64,000 nucleotides of DNA from assembly GCA_009767595.1 (NCBI GenBank), contig VSDK01001200.1, positions 1 to 64,000 of the forward strand, read 5' to 3'. The position numbers and the translations under genes are program-made. Each line of letters opens with the position of its first letter. Positions within the stretch are counted from its first letter, which is position 1. Source of the DNA: Symbiodinium kawagutii (Eukaryota > Sar > Dinophyceae > Suessiales > Symbiodiniaceae). Shown one piece after another: positions 42,265 through 55,100 of the stretch. The notes below the pieces were generated by a model. That model was not told the origin of the DNA and did no database searches. It worked only from the letters and a program-made list of their open reading frames with translations.

Positions 42265-42388
42265 AAATGGCTGTGGGTCAAAACCCCGCACCCCTGGTTC
42301 CCCTCTCACTAACCATTGTTTTCCCTTTGATCTGGTTGGTCATTATAAGCCATTATTGTTGGTTAATATTGACCCATAGCCAAATATG
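42265..42388 (-). repeat. M2 repeat, reverse orientation
   Basis: Starts AAATGGCTGTGGGTCAAAAC and ends ATATTGACCCATAGCCAAAT. Internal features (ACCATTGTTTTCC) are the reverse complement of other copies. Confidence 0.8.
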
Positions 42389-43953
42389 GTGGTTTGTTCA
42401 CATGGATATACCGTGAGATGTTGTTTCCATTGCAGACTTGACATTGACATGTGATTGTTCGATGCTCACCAATGAAACCTAGCAATGATGGTATAACTCA
42501 GCAGCATGCGGGAGTAAGTAAGTGAACTGCTCGTAAGTTCCATAATAAGTGAACCACTAGTGCTTATGATTGAATGGCTCCTCGTATATAAGTGAACTAT
42601 GAATTTGATGGGTGCATCACTGAAGGAATCAATGTTTAGTTACTGAATTGCTTATCCTTAGTTTCATGGCGGATTTTTGGTTCTAAAGAAATTGATGCCC
42701 CCAAGGCCTGCCTGGAGACGGTGGGGCACACCCAGGTCATGGCTTGCTTTCGGAGCAGCACTCCTTCGTTGATGAAAGACGTGGAAGGCCGGCGCTGTGT
42801 CTGCCGAGAGGATCAAACTCCGGGGACCCCTCGACACCTGGTATGAAAAAAAATTGGATGCGCTTGGTATCTATGTTCACCTTGGGCTTTTTGTTCTTGT
42901 TCTTGCTTGTTGTTGCTGATGTTGACCCTACTCAAGGTTGTTATCTTTGACTGGCATCCAATACCATCTGAGACTGTTGCGCATTCTTATATACCTGCAA
43001 GAATGAGAACCTTTTTGAGGGGTCATCACATCAGCACAGGCCATCAGCACGTCAGCCACCTATTGCCGTTTGGCAGTGAGAATCCCTCTACGAATACCAA
43101 GTCCTCAAAGCAGATTTTAATCACCCGTGAATGGCAATGGTTGATGTTGACAAATGATTAGGGTGATCGATGGTATCATTCTTAGTATACATTCTGTTCA
43201 CTTGGTTTGTTCTATCAAGCAGCCAAATCATTGAATTGCTCTGAAACAGCAATCACGAACAACTTGCCAGCAACCTATGTTTATCGCTATTGACCATGGC
43301 AAATCATTCCTTGAGGTTTGCACACCAGGTCCTTGCATTGCTCCTGCCATGTTTCTTTCTGAAAGGTTTGTACGACGGCCTGAAGCAAGCCGTCCGAGAT
43401 CGATATGCAGGCGCTGCTGGAGCTAAAACTGGTAAATGTACTTGTGGCTTGATGGTTGTACCCTCATGCCCGCCGGTCAAAATTGTTGAATAAACTATGA
43501 AAATACCGTTTCAACCATTGTAAACTATGTGTGCAGATGTTCATATGCGCATCACGGATGTAATTATCCATCATCATACATCACGTGCTTGGTGTGTATA
43601 TACATCCCACGCACACATGATAACACATGTACTGTATTTATTCATCCATTGCTTTCACAAGTTGCCTTGGGAACCCACGCAAACAACAGCGATTTGTTGC
43701 TTTTCAATTTTGATGCCTGAGCTTTGACAGATGAAAAGCTGCAAAGCATTGCTTTGCCAACAGAAGGAACCTTTCATATTGCTGGTCGCCCATCCCTAAA
43801 GCCCAGATGCGGTAGTTGACCTGAACCATCAGCATGTTGCGGTTACGGCTGCGACATCGTATCAGGGCTTGGCAGCTGCGCCCCTGAAAAATGACCACAT
43901 AGAAGTCGCCATTGCAACAAGTTTGCGGACGATAAGCCGCGCTGACAACAAAT
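42389..43953. other. Intergenic, no gene seen
   Basis: Some coding-like text at 43310-43500 (plus) but no recognised domain. Confidence 0.4.
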
Positions 43954-44083
43954 GGTGGTTCCTCAAAGTAGTGGACCCCTAAATATGCTTGCTCACTAAA
44001 AGTGATTCATATTGGATGATTCATGGTTGGTCACTAAACATGGTTGGTCAAAATAGTGGTCCCCCTATGGCTTGAGCAACCAC
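43954..44083 (+). repeat. M1 dispersed repeat
   Basis: GGTGGTTCCTCAAAGTAGTGG at the left, CCCCTATGGCTTGAGCAACC at the right. Confidence 0.7.
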
Positions 44084-44270
44084 CCCATTGGTCAAGAATG
44101 GATTTTGCTCCTCCACCGTCCCAGGCTTGAGCCCCAAGTTGAAGCTGCGCCTCTTCTTAGCCGCTTGGCACTGCGCTGGGGTGGGGGGCCTCCTGGTTGG
44201 TGAGCACACCAGGGGATGGCCAGGGCCTACAGCGATGATACAGAGATAGAACACACTGACATCGACATGG

Positions 44271-44453
44271 CATGGCCATGGGTCAATATTAACCAACCAA
44301 CAACAGGGGATAGTAACCAACAATAATAGGGGAACAATGGTCAATATTAATCAACCCATTAATGGGGGATGATAATGACCAACCAATAATCATGGGGAAA
44401 ATAATGGATAATGATGAGGAACAAGGGGTACGAGGTTTTGACCCACAGCCACA
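44271..44453 (+). repeat. M2 dispersed repeat (expanded)
   Basis: Starts CATGGCCATGGGTCAATATT and ends GGTTTTGACCCACAGCCACA, with a second internal GGTCAATATTAATCAACCCA. Confidence 0.75.
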
Positions 44454-46299
44454 TGGACATATTCACGAAACCAACGAAACTTAAAGATTCCTCTGACAGA
44501 AAAGATGTTGTATGATGCTGAAAGTTAAAGATTCACATGCGCACATGTGTGCAAGGAATACGGAGCGCAACCGTGCAATCGAAGCAGCTGAACCTTCGAG
44601 GTTTTCGAAGTTGTTAGGTGTTGCATGTCAAGCATTGGTTCCCGGGCTTTTCCGCTGAAACAAGGCTTGGATACCATTCATGATTGATAATGGTTAATAA
44701 CAACTACTATCGATTAATACTGTCAACTAGTACTTACCCTTTCAAGAATAGTTGACAACAAGGACTTCTTTCATAATTGGATCAGAGTTTACTTGAGTAC
44801 GAAGTGAATCAGCCACATTTGATGGCCGGCTATTTTGGGAGCTCGCCCTTGTCGTCATGACTGCATTTTTGATCTCTTGCAAGCTTAGTAAAATGGCCTT
44901 TCATGTACAGAAGAATCTGCACAACAACACATCATCGGTTCTGTCTATTTCTGTTGAGTATGGTTGGTACACATGTCACATGACCCCTAGTGTTGCTGAT
45001 TGCTAAGCACAAAACTTGAACGAACTTGGCCTCGCTCAGGCAGCTCCTACGCTCTTCGATATGGCTGAGGTGCGCAGTGAATGGTGGTGCAAGGGGAGGT
45101 GATTTCCAAGGTGAAGTGACCCAAGTCAAGAGTGCTGGGGGCCTACAACCATGCGAAATGACGTGTTTCGGATAGGAGATACCGTGAGGTCACACCATTG
45201 ACGCAACCTATCCAGAAGACGTTCGGGTTGGCTCCGGGCACCATGGCCCCTAGAACTTGCCAACTTGCAGATGACACAGTCACTGGCACACCATATCCTA
45301 ACAACAGGAAGGACACTCCATGAGGCAAGATTCGGGGTCACGAACCGTACAGCCGGTGAATGAGGGATGTTGCACCGCCACAAGCTAATGGCTCCCAGCC
45401 CCCCGCACAACCGGCCTCCAACGTTGGTATAAATCTGTGCTGAAACGAACGCACGGGATTTTGGCAACTACAGAAGCATCCATCATTTGTTTGACGACCA
45501 TTTGGATGCAAACATTGGAGACATTTATCACTGTTTATCCATCAGATTCACCTGTAATTGTTTGCATTGCTATGAGTTTATTTCCATATCTATAGCAAAA
45601 GGTATTAATCATGATATATACTTATTCATTTATTTAAATATTATATATATATATATTATTACATATTTTTTTATTTACATGTAAATACAACATGAATGGC
45701 TAATACAACTATAATCAAAATACACTTTATATATTTTTATCATTATATGCACATACTACCTATTTATGTATATACACTTAATATCCCCCCTCAATATTCA
45801 CAATTGCAAGCATATTGATAGCTTCATACGAGATGGGGCCCCCAGCTGTTATAAGCTGGTTAAGGTTCGCCGTTTAACAAGCTGGTCATCTCTACGATAT
45901 AGCTACCCTACTTGTAAACCAACGAATCGCTATTTTGCAGGCTACTATGGTTACTAACTATGATTACTAACTGCGAGCTTATCCACTCTGGTTCCACAAA
46001 AACTCATGGTTCAGCCCATTTACTATGATTACAAAGCTATGGTTACTATGCTAAACTCATGGTAGCCACTATCCTAACTCCGTGGCGAAGGTTAGCCCCG
46101 TTGCGGTACGCACCCATCGCCGCCACGCCGTGGCCAAGGAGGAGAGCATCGCGATGGCTGAGGCCTTGAGGCCCCACGTGCCATCCATGGACTGTGCAGA
46201 GCTCACGTCCCTCGGAGGTGGCGTTGCGCCCCATGAAAGGTGAGAAGTCGCCGAGCAGCTTCGTGGGTATTCTGAGTGAATGGTTCCACCAGAAATCTG
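44454..46299. other. Intergenic, no gene seen
   Basis: Includes (TA)n runs at about 45639-45662 and short repeated CTATGGTTACTA phrases at 45945-46060. No gene is supported. Confidence 0.45.
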
Positions 46300-46612
46300 G
46301 TTAAAACCAACCAATGGTGAGGCCTAGCTGGTTAATGGTCAATAATAGGGGAACCAACCAATGGTTAATGGTTGATAATAGGGGATAATAACCAACAATA
46401 GTAGCTGGTTAATAGCTGGTGAATGGTTAATGGTTAATGATAGATGATGATAACCAACAATAATAGGGGATATACCAGCTATAGATTATGGGTATGGGTC
46501 AAGCAGTTACCAACCAATGTCATAGCAGCTTAACGATGCTTAATGGTTAACAATAGGGGATGATCACCAACAGTTATAGGGGATATATACCAACTGTATG
46601 GCTATAGGTTTA
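46300..46612. repeat. M2-derived, internally amplified repeat
   Basis: Repeated AACCAAC, GGTTAATGGT and AATAGGGGATAA phrases as in the M2 interior, without both clear ends. Confidence 0.55.
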
Positions 46613-46894
46613 CTGTGGATTGGTTGAGTGATGAAAGACTTGTTCCCATCCTAGGCCTTTTTTATAGTATAATTCCTCCAATCCTTGTGAGGGTACCAGA
46701 TTTTGGGACCCATGCAATAGGTATCCCATTGAAATTCACGTCGCGGATTTTCAACGGGCTTTTCCTACGGCAGGTTTCGCGCGAACGTCGAAATAGAAAA
46801 TGCAAAGATCAAAATGCAATCCATTTAGAATTACTATCTCAACATGGTGGGTTTTAACTATGCATTAGAAAATGTTGATCAAACATCATCTAAA

Positions 46895-47009
46895 TGGTGG
46901 GTTTCTCAACATGGGGGATCCATGGAGATCCTTAAATGGCTAGTTTACTATTGTAAATCTATGTATAATATCTGATGATTTTGGGGTACCCCTTTTCTGA
47001 GAAACCACC
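46895..47009 (+). repeat. M1 dispersed repeat
   Basis: GGTGGGTTTCTCAACATGGGG at the left and CCCCTTTTCTGAGAAACCAC at the right. Confidence 0.8.
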
Positions 47010-47270
47010 ACATATCAAGAGTAAACAACGGGGGATAACTGTGGATAGCTCGGGTAATTTTGAAACAGCCACCAGAGCTGTTCATTTACCAACGTTCCAC
47101 GTTTTGTCACCTACAACGTCCGCACAAAGTCAATGTCTTACTGGGGAGACGGACCCACAAAGTCCAGCAACACTTTCAGAGATGGTGGCACCGGGTGTGA
47201 GCCGTGAGCTGTGGACAGGCTGTGGTCATGCTTTTGGACCAAGGGGAATCCAAGTCCAGCAGTTGGGATC

Positions 47271-47316
<46 letters not shown>
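47271..47316. repeat. (ATG)15 microsatellite
   Basis: Uninterrupted ATG triplets. Confidence 0.95.
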
Positions 47317-48039
47317 CCAAATCCAAGGATAATCCAACTGAAGTGATTGATAGAGATCATAATGACCATGGTCGCACCCGCCATCTCTGCAAAACTCCAT
47401 GGCCTTCCAAGGCGTTGCATCGTGGGCTGTGCCAGACGTCAACTTGCAGGGTGCCTCAGGGGTGCCTCAGGAAGCGGTGCAGCAAGGATCACCACAGAAT
47501 GGAGCAGTAGCATCTCAGCACAAGCGATGCATGATGCATTTCTATGCATTTCTTAGCTTAAGCTATGCATTTTACTCATGTCTAGGCGGTTTTGACTCCG
47601 ACTTTGACTCTGATTCAGATTCGACAACTACAAGATATATAAGGTGTATGTATACATTTGTGTGTGTGCAAAGGTAACCTATGTATGTGTATATATATTT
47701 ATCTTTATATATTTATACATATTCAGATGGAACATTACTCAGTATTTGATGTCAATGTAATCAGTACAATTGTCCAGGGGTATAATTTGACACAAGTAGC
47801 GAGGTTTGTATAGATTGAATGTGGGGTAGATGGTTAATAGAAGGTCGGAAAACATGTGTATGATGGCTGATCAGTGGTAAATGTGGTGAGGCACATGCCA
47901 CATGCAACCAGTCTGTGCGGTTCATCACTGCGAGTCAGTTTGAAGGCTTACGTTGGGGACGACGTTGTGGCTCTGCTTCATATCCATGGCTGCCAAAGCG
48001 AATGCCACGATTGGGCGAATGCCATACCGAAAAAAAGAA
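47317..48039. other. Intergenic, no gene seen
   Basis: No exon or structured element that I can support. Confidence 0.4.
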
Positions 48040-48126
48040 AAAATATTTACACATATATATACATATATATATATATTTATATTCATATATATATATATCA
48101 ATATTTATACATATATATATACATAC
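48040..48126. repeat. TATATACA-type AT-rich repeat
   Basis: Alternating (TA)n and ACATATATAT phrases over about 85 bp. Confidence 0.85.
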
Positions 48127-48139
48127 CCAATAGCCATTC

Positions 48140-48157
48140 TAGCCATTATGACTCAAG
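48140..48157 (+). other. Possible relict spliced-leader sequence
   Basis: TAGCCATTATGACTCAAG matches 16 of 18 bases of the dinoflagellate spliced leader 3' part (TAGCCATTTTGGCTCAAG, from memory). Relict leaders mark genes that were retroposed from trans-spliced mRNA, but no coding sequence follows here that I recognise. Confidence 0.4.
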
Positions 48158-48861
48158 CAAGTGAGCGCCATTTTCACTAAAAATTCAAATAGACTCCAAA
48201 CCTATCCAAAACTGGTGATTCCAGCTATGCATAGCAAAAATAACCAAAAAAGACATTTTTTTGAGTCCAAAGCTATCCAAAGCCTGTCAGCCATGCTTGG
48301 CTTGTCAACGCGGCCCGCCCTTCCAAGGTTCATGAGCCCTTCCTTCAGGTGGTGTTCCAGTCACTGCGCGAGGCGCCCTAAGCCTAGCGGGCAACTCTTC
48401 GATTCTGCGCATCGGGCTGCGCTTTGTTGCATTCAGATTGTGGTTGAACCAGTGGTCTACACATATATGTATACTCACATGATGGTTACATACACACATG
48501 ATGGCTGATATAGATATATCTTGGTTTCACTGGTCGAACTTGAAGTGGTTCATATGTACGACGCTTCAATGTGGTTTAACTATTGTTTTGTTTTCGCGAT
48601 TGTGACATGTCCGAACTCCTGCCACTACCAACCTTTCGCGCTGATCATTGCTAACGCGTGGTGTTACCACCAACCTGCAGCATGTCCCTACAGCCCCTCT
48701 GGTCCCCTCCCCTGTCACCCTGCACTGCCAGCAGCGGGAGAGCATGAGTCCCGTCGACGTCATCAGCTGCATCCATGCAGTCCACGTGATGAATTTTTGG
48801 ACGTCACTTGGCGTCTCTGGAGGTCAGGAGATAACAGGTTCAGTTTCGGTTTTAGGATTTA
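48158..48861. other. Region after the leader-like sequence, no gene recognised
   Basis: Higher GC than its left flank, with several short open frames on both strands, none with a known domain. Confidence 0.35.
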
Positions 48862-48990
48862 GATAAGTAGATAGATGGATGAATAGATGGATAGATGAAT
48901 GAATAAATACATAGATGAATAGATTTATAGCTAGGTAGATAAATAGATGGATAGATGAATAGATAAATACATGATTATTTAGATAGATAA
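48862..48990. repeat. ATAGATGAAT/AGAT microsatellite
   Basis: Degenerate tetranucleotide repeats (GATA/GATG) over about 130 bp upstream of LINE family B. Confidence 0.85.
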
Positions 48991-49143
48991 AACTTTTTCT
49001 GAAAGAGAGAGATACTTAGATTTAAGATTGGATTTGCAGTATATAGTACTTTTGTTTGTATATAGATGCGTTGATATGTATAAATTGCAATATCATGCAT
49101 GTGCATTTACATATTATAGTCACGCACAATTGTATGTACATAT

Positions 49144-52100
49144 GTGTATGTGTATGTCACGCCCCAATTTGACTTGCAGTACCCGCTCACTGTGCAAATT
49201 ATTCTTGCTCAGAGTGAACCGGATACTCTTCTTCGTCGTGCCATTTTCGCCACCACGCAACATATTGGAGGCTGGGGCACCCATGCCCGGGCTCTCTCCG
49301 TTCAGGATGCCATTGATTCCTCTCAGCTGGCTTGGAGGATTGACCTCTCGCACATCTGTGAAGGACGTGACCCCAGCTATATGTGCACTTTCTGGCATGG
49401 CCAACATCACATGCCTTCTCATGTGATATGCCACCCGCAAGATGGTGACCTCTTCCACATCGATGTTGAGAGGATCGGCCCAGCTGACATTGAAGCGGTT
49501 GATCCAGTGTCTTTCATGCAACAGCAGTTGTCTGGAAGTGGGCGTCACGTACCTGAGGAGTCTGACAATGACTTGCCTCCAGGTCCGGTTGATTGTATAC
49601 CACAGGATTCGGAACCATCCATTACATGGCCTTCGACTTTTGCACCGGACATTGTCAAGGTTCTTTTGCCGATCACAGGGGAGCTTGCCTCTTCCTATGA
49701 GCCAGACAACATTCCATTGAAGACTTGGTTTCTCCATCATCGCTATGGAGTTTACTGCAAGACGGCTCGAACTGTGATGTTGTCCCGTGAAGTTCAAACA
49801 TGGGAGGAGACCCTGCGATCCACCTGGAGAGACCAAGCTCGACCTGATGAACCTCTTCACATCCATCGTGTTACGCCAACCCCAGCTGATGACAGGTCTC
49901 ATCCGCCCACGGTGCACATCCTCATATCGCAAGGCGATAATGAAGCTCGTGATCGTCGCGGATTACTCATCGGCATGAAGGCGGAGGAGGACTTCACTTT
50001 GTGGGCGGTATCGGCCATACATCCAGCTCGTGCTGAAAACCTCATTTGGTATATCAATGGCTTCGACTATTGCAGTCCTGCCTATGATGGCTGGGCCTGT
50101 ACTGTTTGGAGGCACCATCAGCAACTCATCCCTACTGTTGCTTATGATTTTCTCGATGGAGAATTTCTGCGAGTTGAAGCCACACGGCGTTCCTCCCCTC
50201 GACCTGCTGGAGAACCCCAAATGGCTATGGATGAGGATGTCACCAACAGTGAGGCTTCTTCCTTCATCCAAATTGCCAGTCAACAACGCCGAATCATCTC
50301 GCTCGAGCATCTCCTTCGAGACCCCGACCAGGAACATCAAGCAGGACAAGATGCTATCCTTCGTGAACCAGCTGGACATCTTGTCGCCTTCTTGGTAGAC
50401 TCAGACCGGAGATGCCAAACTCTCCCTCCATGGGTCGAACTCCCGGAGCTATCGGAGGAAGCCTGTCAGCAAGTTCTTCATCGTGATTGGAACTATTCTG
50501 GCCTTTGCTGCCAGCTCCATGTCTGGCCTGCCTTCGCAGTCTGGGTTCCTGATGCCCATTCTCTCTTGTGGTTCTACGTCCCAGTTGAGACATGGCACAT
50601 AGAGAGTGTGGTTCATCGGAGGACCCCGGTGAAGTTTTCTCCTTCTGATGTTGACCATATGAGCTTTTTACATGGGCGTGGCTTCAATCGTGCAGTGATC
50701 ATTGACACTTTGCAGCCGCAACAGCAAGTTCGCATCGTGCTCTATCATAACAACGTGCCTGAACTTGCAGCATATGCTTCTTCGAAGAAGAAAACTCGTA
50801 CACCATGGCCATCCCGACAGCCGAGGACTTCAGCCGCACCATTCTTTCGTGGAATTCCACATGACCAAGATGACCACCATCACCTGGCCACACCGTTCAC
50901 TCAAGACAACCTGACGGACTTTTTCGCTTCGGGACATGGAGCTCTTTGCCGACATTGGGAGCATTTGACCTTACCGGATCATGTCCGTCAAGCCCTTTCG
51001 TCTTGTGAAGCGGTCGACGGTCCTTTTTGTTGGGACCACTTTGATAGGCTCATCATTTTTACAGACGGCTCATCCAAACCGGCCAATCGTCATCGCTCTC
51101 CAGCCTACAATGAGGATGTCGGAGCCAATGATACCTGGGCATACCTGGTTCTGGCCGAAAATTATGAGTTGGACCAGAAGTACTTCCTGGGATGGGCGGC
51201 GCATTCTGTGGTCTACAATGTGCACATGACCCATCATTTAGGCGCCGACCGGATGGGAGCTGACATTGCCGAGCTGGAAGCTCTCAGTTGGGCCGGCCTA
51301 TGGAGGCTCAGTTGCAACACTCGCCTTCCTACCGTCTTTTGTGCCGATAGCAGTTATGCCCTTGGTCAAGCAGGCGGTACCCACGGGTGTTCCACCGTTT
51401 CCACCTTGCATCGAACTCTTCGAGCCATTTTTCAAGCTCTTCAGATGGCCGTGGAATCGGACAGTGTCTGGCTTTATCATGTGAACAGTCACACCGATGA
51501 TCCATTCAATGACTTCGTGGACGTCGTGGCCAATGCTGAACGACAGCAAGGCCAGCACTTGGGCAGACAGAAGTTGGATATGAGGCAGTGGTCCCCACGT
51601 CTTCCTTTTTTGTGGATGGTTTTTGCAGACAAAGCTGGTTTGCCAGCGTTGACCTCTAGAGGTTTTCGCACTACCAGACCTGGACCTGCACCATCGGTTG
51701 AGACGTCCTCTCCTTCCTCTGTTCAATCTTCACCTTCTTCGTCTACAAGTAAATTCTCTGGATCCCTCAGTATGGTCTCTGCCAACATCAGTTCTTTGAT
51801 GGCTGGCCCTGATGGTCATGCTGGGAAGGTGGACTATGTACGGCATCAGATGTTGGAGTTTCATCTCAACATTCTTGGCCTTCAAGAATCCCGAACACCC
51901 GCCATGCATTCGTGTGTGGATAGCATCACCCGTCTATCTTCAGGGGCTTCTGCTGGCCATTTTGGCACTGAACTGTGGATTTCGCATTGCCAACCTGTTG
52001 GTTATCTGGATGAAAAGCCTTGTTTCATTCGGCCCAAAGATATTGTCATGGTGAGCGCATCTCCGAGGCACATTTTGGTGCACATTGTCAACTCCGTCCT

Positions 52101-55100
52101 TGATATCTGGGTGGTGTCGGCACACGCGCCCCATTGTGGACATGATGAACACTTTCGAGAAGCATGGTGGCAAGAGTTTCATCACCATTTGGAGAAGGTT
52201 CCAATTGAAGCCCAACTTTTGGTCCTGATGGACTGCAATGCAAAGTCGGGCCCTCCAGATGGTCAACGAATCTTTGACCAGGATGAGATCAACGGCAATA
52301 CACCCTTTCTCCGGGACCTCTTGGACAACCGATCCTTGTGCCTGCCATCCACCACATCTTTGCATGTGGGGCCGAAGTCGACTTGGACAAGTCCAGATGG
52401 TCAAGTGGAAGCTCGATTGGACTTCATTATGATTCCTAGACCCATGCTTTCATCGTGCACTTGGTCGACCACCTTGATGGATTTTGACCTGGGTACTTCG
52501 AATCTGGACCACACTGCGGTTGGGTTAGAAGTTCAATGGGTCGAACACCTTGAGCCAATTCGGCCTCCACATGCCCAAGATCGTGTAGACTTCCATCGAG
52601 AAGTCATTGGCACTTTGGACCTGGGTAATGATTTGGCGGCTCTACCTGTACCTGATTGGTCTTGTGATGTCCTCACACAGACTGCATCTTTGGAACAAGG
52701 CCTCCATGCCACCTTGCGTGCTCGATGTCCTCGAGCCCCCAAAGGCCCCAAAAAATTTTTCATCACCGAAGGAGTTTGGCATCTCCGTTCTTCCAAACTT
52801 AGGGCCCAGAGGGAGGTTCAACGCTTGCAACGGACCATCAAATCAGTAGATGTACAAGGTCCGCGGCTACAGCAACTACAGCAACAGCTGGGTCACCTAC
52901 AAGCCACCTGGAAGTCCCTTCGTCATCAGCTTCGTGATGCCTTGCGCACTTGCAAACAAGCAGCGCTCCAGCAACAATTTGCCAACTTGCGCCCTGAGAC
53001 GCCAGCTGGACTTATTTTGAAGCAACTGCGACCTTTTGTGGGGTCAACTAATCCCAACAAATGCCGCAAAAGTGCTCTTCCTGGCCTTCAAGATGCCTCT
53101 GGTGAAATGTTGACATCCCCAGAGGCCAAACGTGATCGATGGATCCAGTTTTTCAGTAATATGGAGCAGGGCGCCCGCATGCCCTGGAGCGAACTCCAGC
53201 AGCACTGGAACGCTACTATTAATGAAATGAAGGACTTTTCCCACGAGATCAACCTGGTCGATCTTCCTTCACTCTTTGATGTGGAGATGATTCTCCGCCA
53301 AGCACCTGCCGGCAAGGCCTTGGGGCCTGACAGAGTCCCCCCGGAACTATGTCGATCCAATCCGACGACTCTGGCGGTTCATCTCTATCCTTTGATGATG
53401 AAGCTAGCCATCTTCGGACAGGAGCCTCCTCAATGGAAAGGAGGTATCCTGCATCCGTTGTACAAGGGAAAAGGCCCTATGACCGAAGCTGCGATGTTTC
53501 GCTCAGTACTGGTTTCCAGTCATCTGGGCAAAGTTGTTCACAAAGTATTGCGGTGCCACACATATGAAGCATTCAACAGCTTCCTCCATGCTAGCCAACT
53601 TGGCGGCAAACAGAAAATACCGGTCACATTGTGTGGCCATTATGCGAGAGCCTTTCTCCGCTGGCAAAAGGCCCTTCACCGCAGCTGTTCGGTCATCCTG
53701 CTCGACCTGAAGGAAGCCTTTTACCGGGTGTTTCGCCCGCTGGCAATGTCAACAGAGTGGTCCGATGAAGGGATTGCGCAGGTTTTTGCGACCTTGAATC
53801 TCCCTACATCCACTCTACATGACCTCACCCGTTGCCTTCGAGAATCCAATGCTCTGGAACGTGCCTCCCTGGCACCCTTCATGCGCCAAGCTGTGAGGGC
53901 GGTTCACGAGGATACTTGGTTTCGTGTTCAGCACCAAGACGATGTGGTGCGCACCTGCATGGGGAGCCGCCCTGGGGATTCCTTTGCGGATACTATCTTT
54001 TCCTTTGTCTTTGCCCGAGTGCTTCATCGCATTGAAGAACGTTACAGGGAAGCTGGACTTTTGGTCTCGGTTCCGGACGCTCCTCCAGGCCTCGACACGG
54101 AGATTTCCACTTCCACCGACCATGGCGCTTTGGGTCCGGTTTGGATGGATGATGCCGCCTTTTTCATCTCTAGCCCCCACGCGGCCCAGCTAGAGACGAA
54201 CACTTGCACCGGCCTGAGCATTGTCCTGGACTCCTGCCGTGAACATGGCTTCACTCCGAACTTGAGTTCGGGCAAGACCGAAATCCTCTTCAGTCCCAGA
54301 GGTCCCGGAGTTCAAGCGGTACGGGCCAAACATTATGGGCCTCTTGCCACCGGAAGCTTGACAGCCTTGGGAGAGTACCAAGCAGATCAAGTTCGTCTTG
54401 TGAGCTCATACCGTCATCTTGGCGGCATTTTGTCACATGATGCCAAGCTGGGTACTGAAATCCGACGAAGACTCAGTATCGCTCATCAAGCGTTCACCCA
54501 GCACAGAAGGATCTTCTACCAGAACTCTGCCCTGTCATGGGAGCAGCGAGCTCAGCTGTTCTCCACCCTGGTGCTCTCCAAATTGAGTTTTGGTTTAGAA
54601 ACTTGGGTGTTCTCGGACAAGAAGTCTGCCCAGACTTTTCATTCTTCGGTCATTCGTCTGTACCGCAGACTCCTGAAGTGCGATCACAATGCCCACATGA
54701 CTGATGAGGACATTTTGACCCAGTGCGGGCTTCCTTCACCTAGCACCATTCTTCGGAGAGCCAGACTCCGCTACTATGGACACCTCTTCGTCATTGGATC
54801 CTCCGTGGACTGGGGGTTGATTCGACAGGACCAGGAGTGGATTGATGTGGTGAAAGAAGACATGATGTGGCTTTGGACAGAGTTGGAACAGTCATCTGTT
54901 CTCAAAGATCCTCGCCATCACTTGGCACAATGGCATGAACTCATGCAGTACCATCCCAAGTTTTGGAAGAGACTTATCAACAGAGGCGTCCAGCATGAAA
55001 TCCGGCAACTTTATCGACTACACCAAGTACAAGCAGCTCAGGCATCTGTTCTTGGTCTTCTTCGTGGACATGCGTACACGGTGCCGTCCGCAGCTCCAGA

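Noticed and set aside
43310..43493. Plus-strand frame with GLYDGLKQAVRDRYAGAAGA
   Set aside because: Possible exon, but no acceptor/donor pair or homologue that I can name.
45126..45467. 113-codon minus-strand frame
   Set aside because: Composition and residue pattern look random; no domain.
47271..47316. Poly-Met or poly-His runs in short frames
   Set aside because: Simple translation of the (ATG)15 microsatellite.
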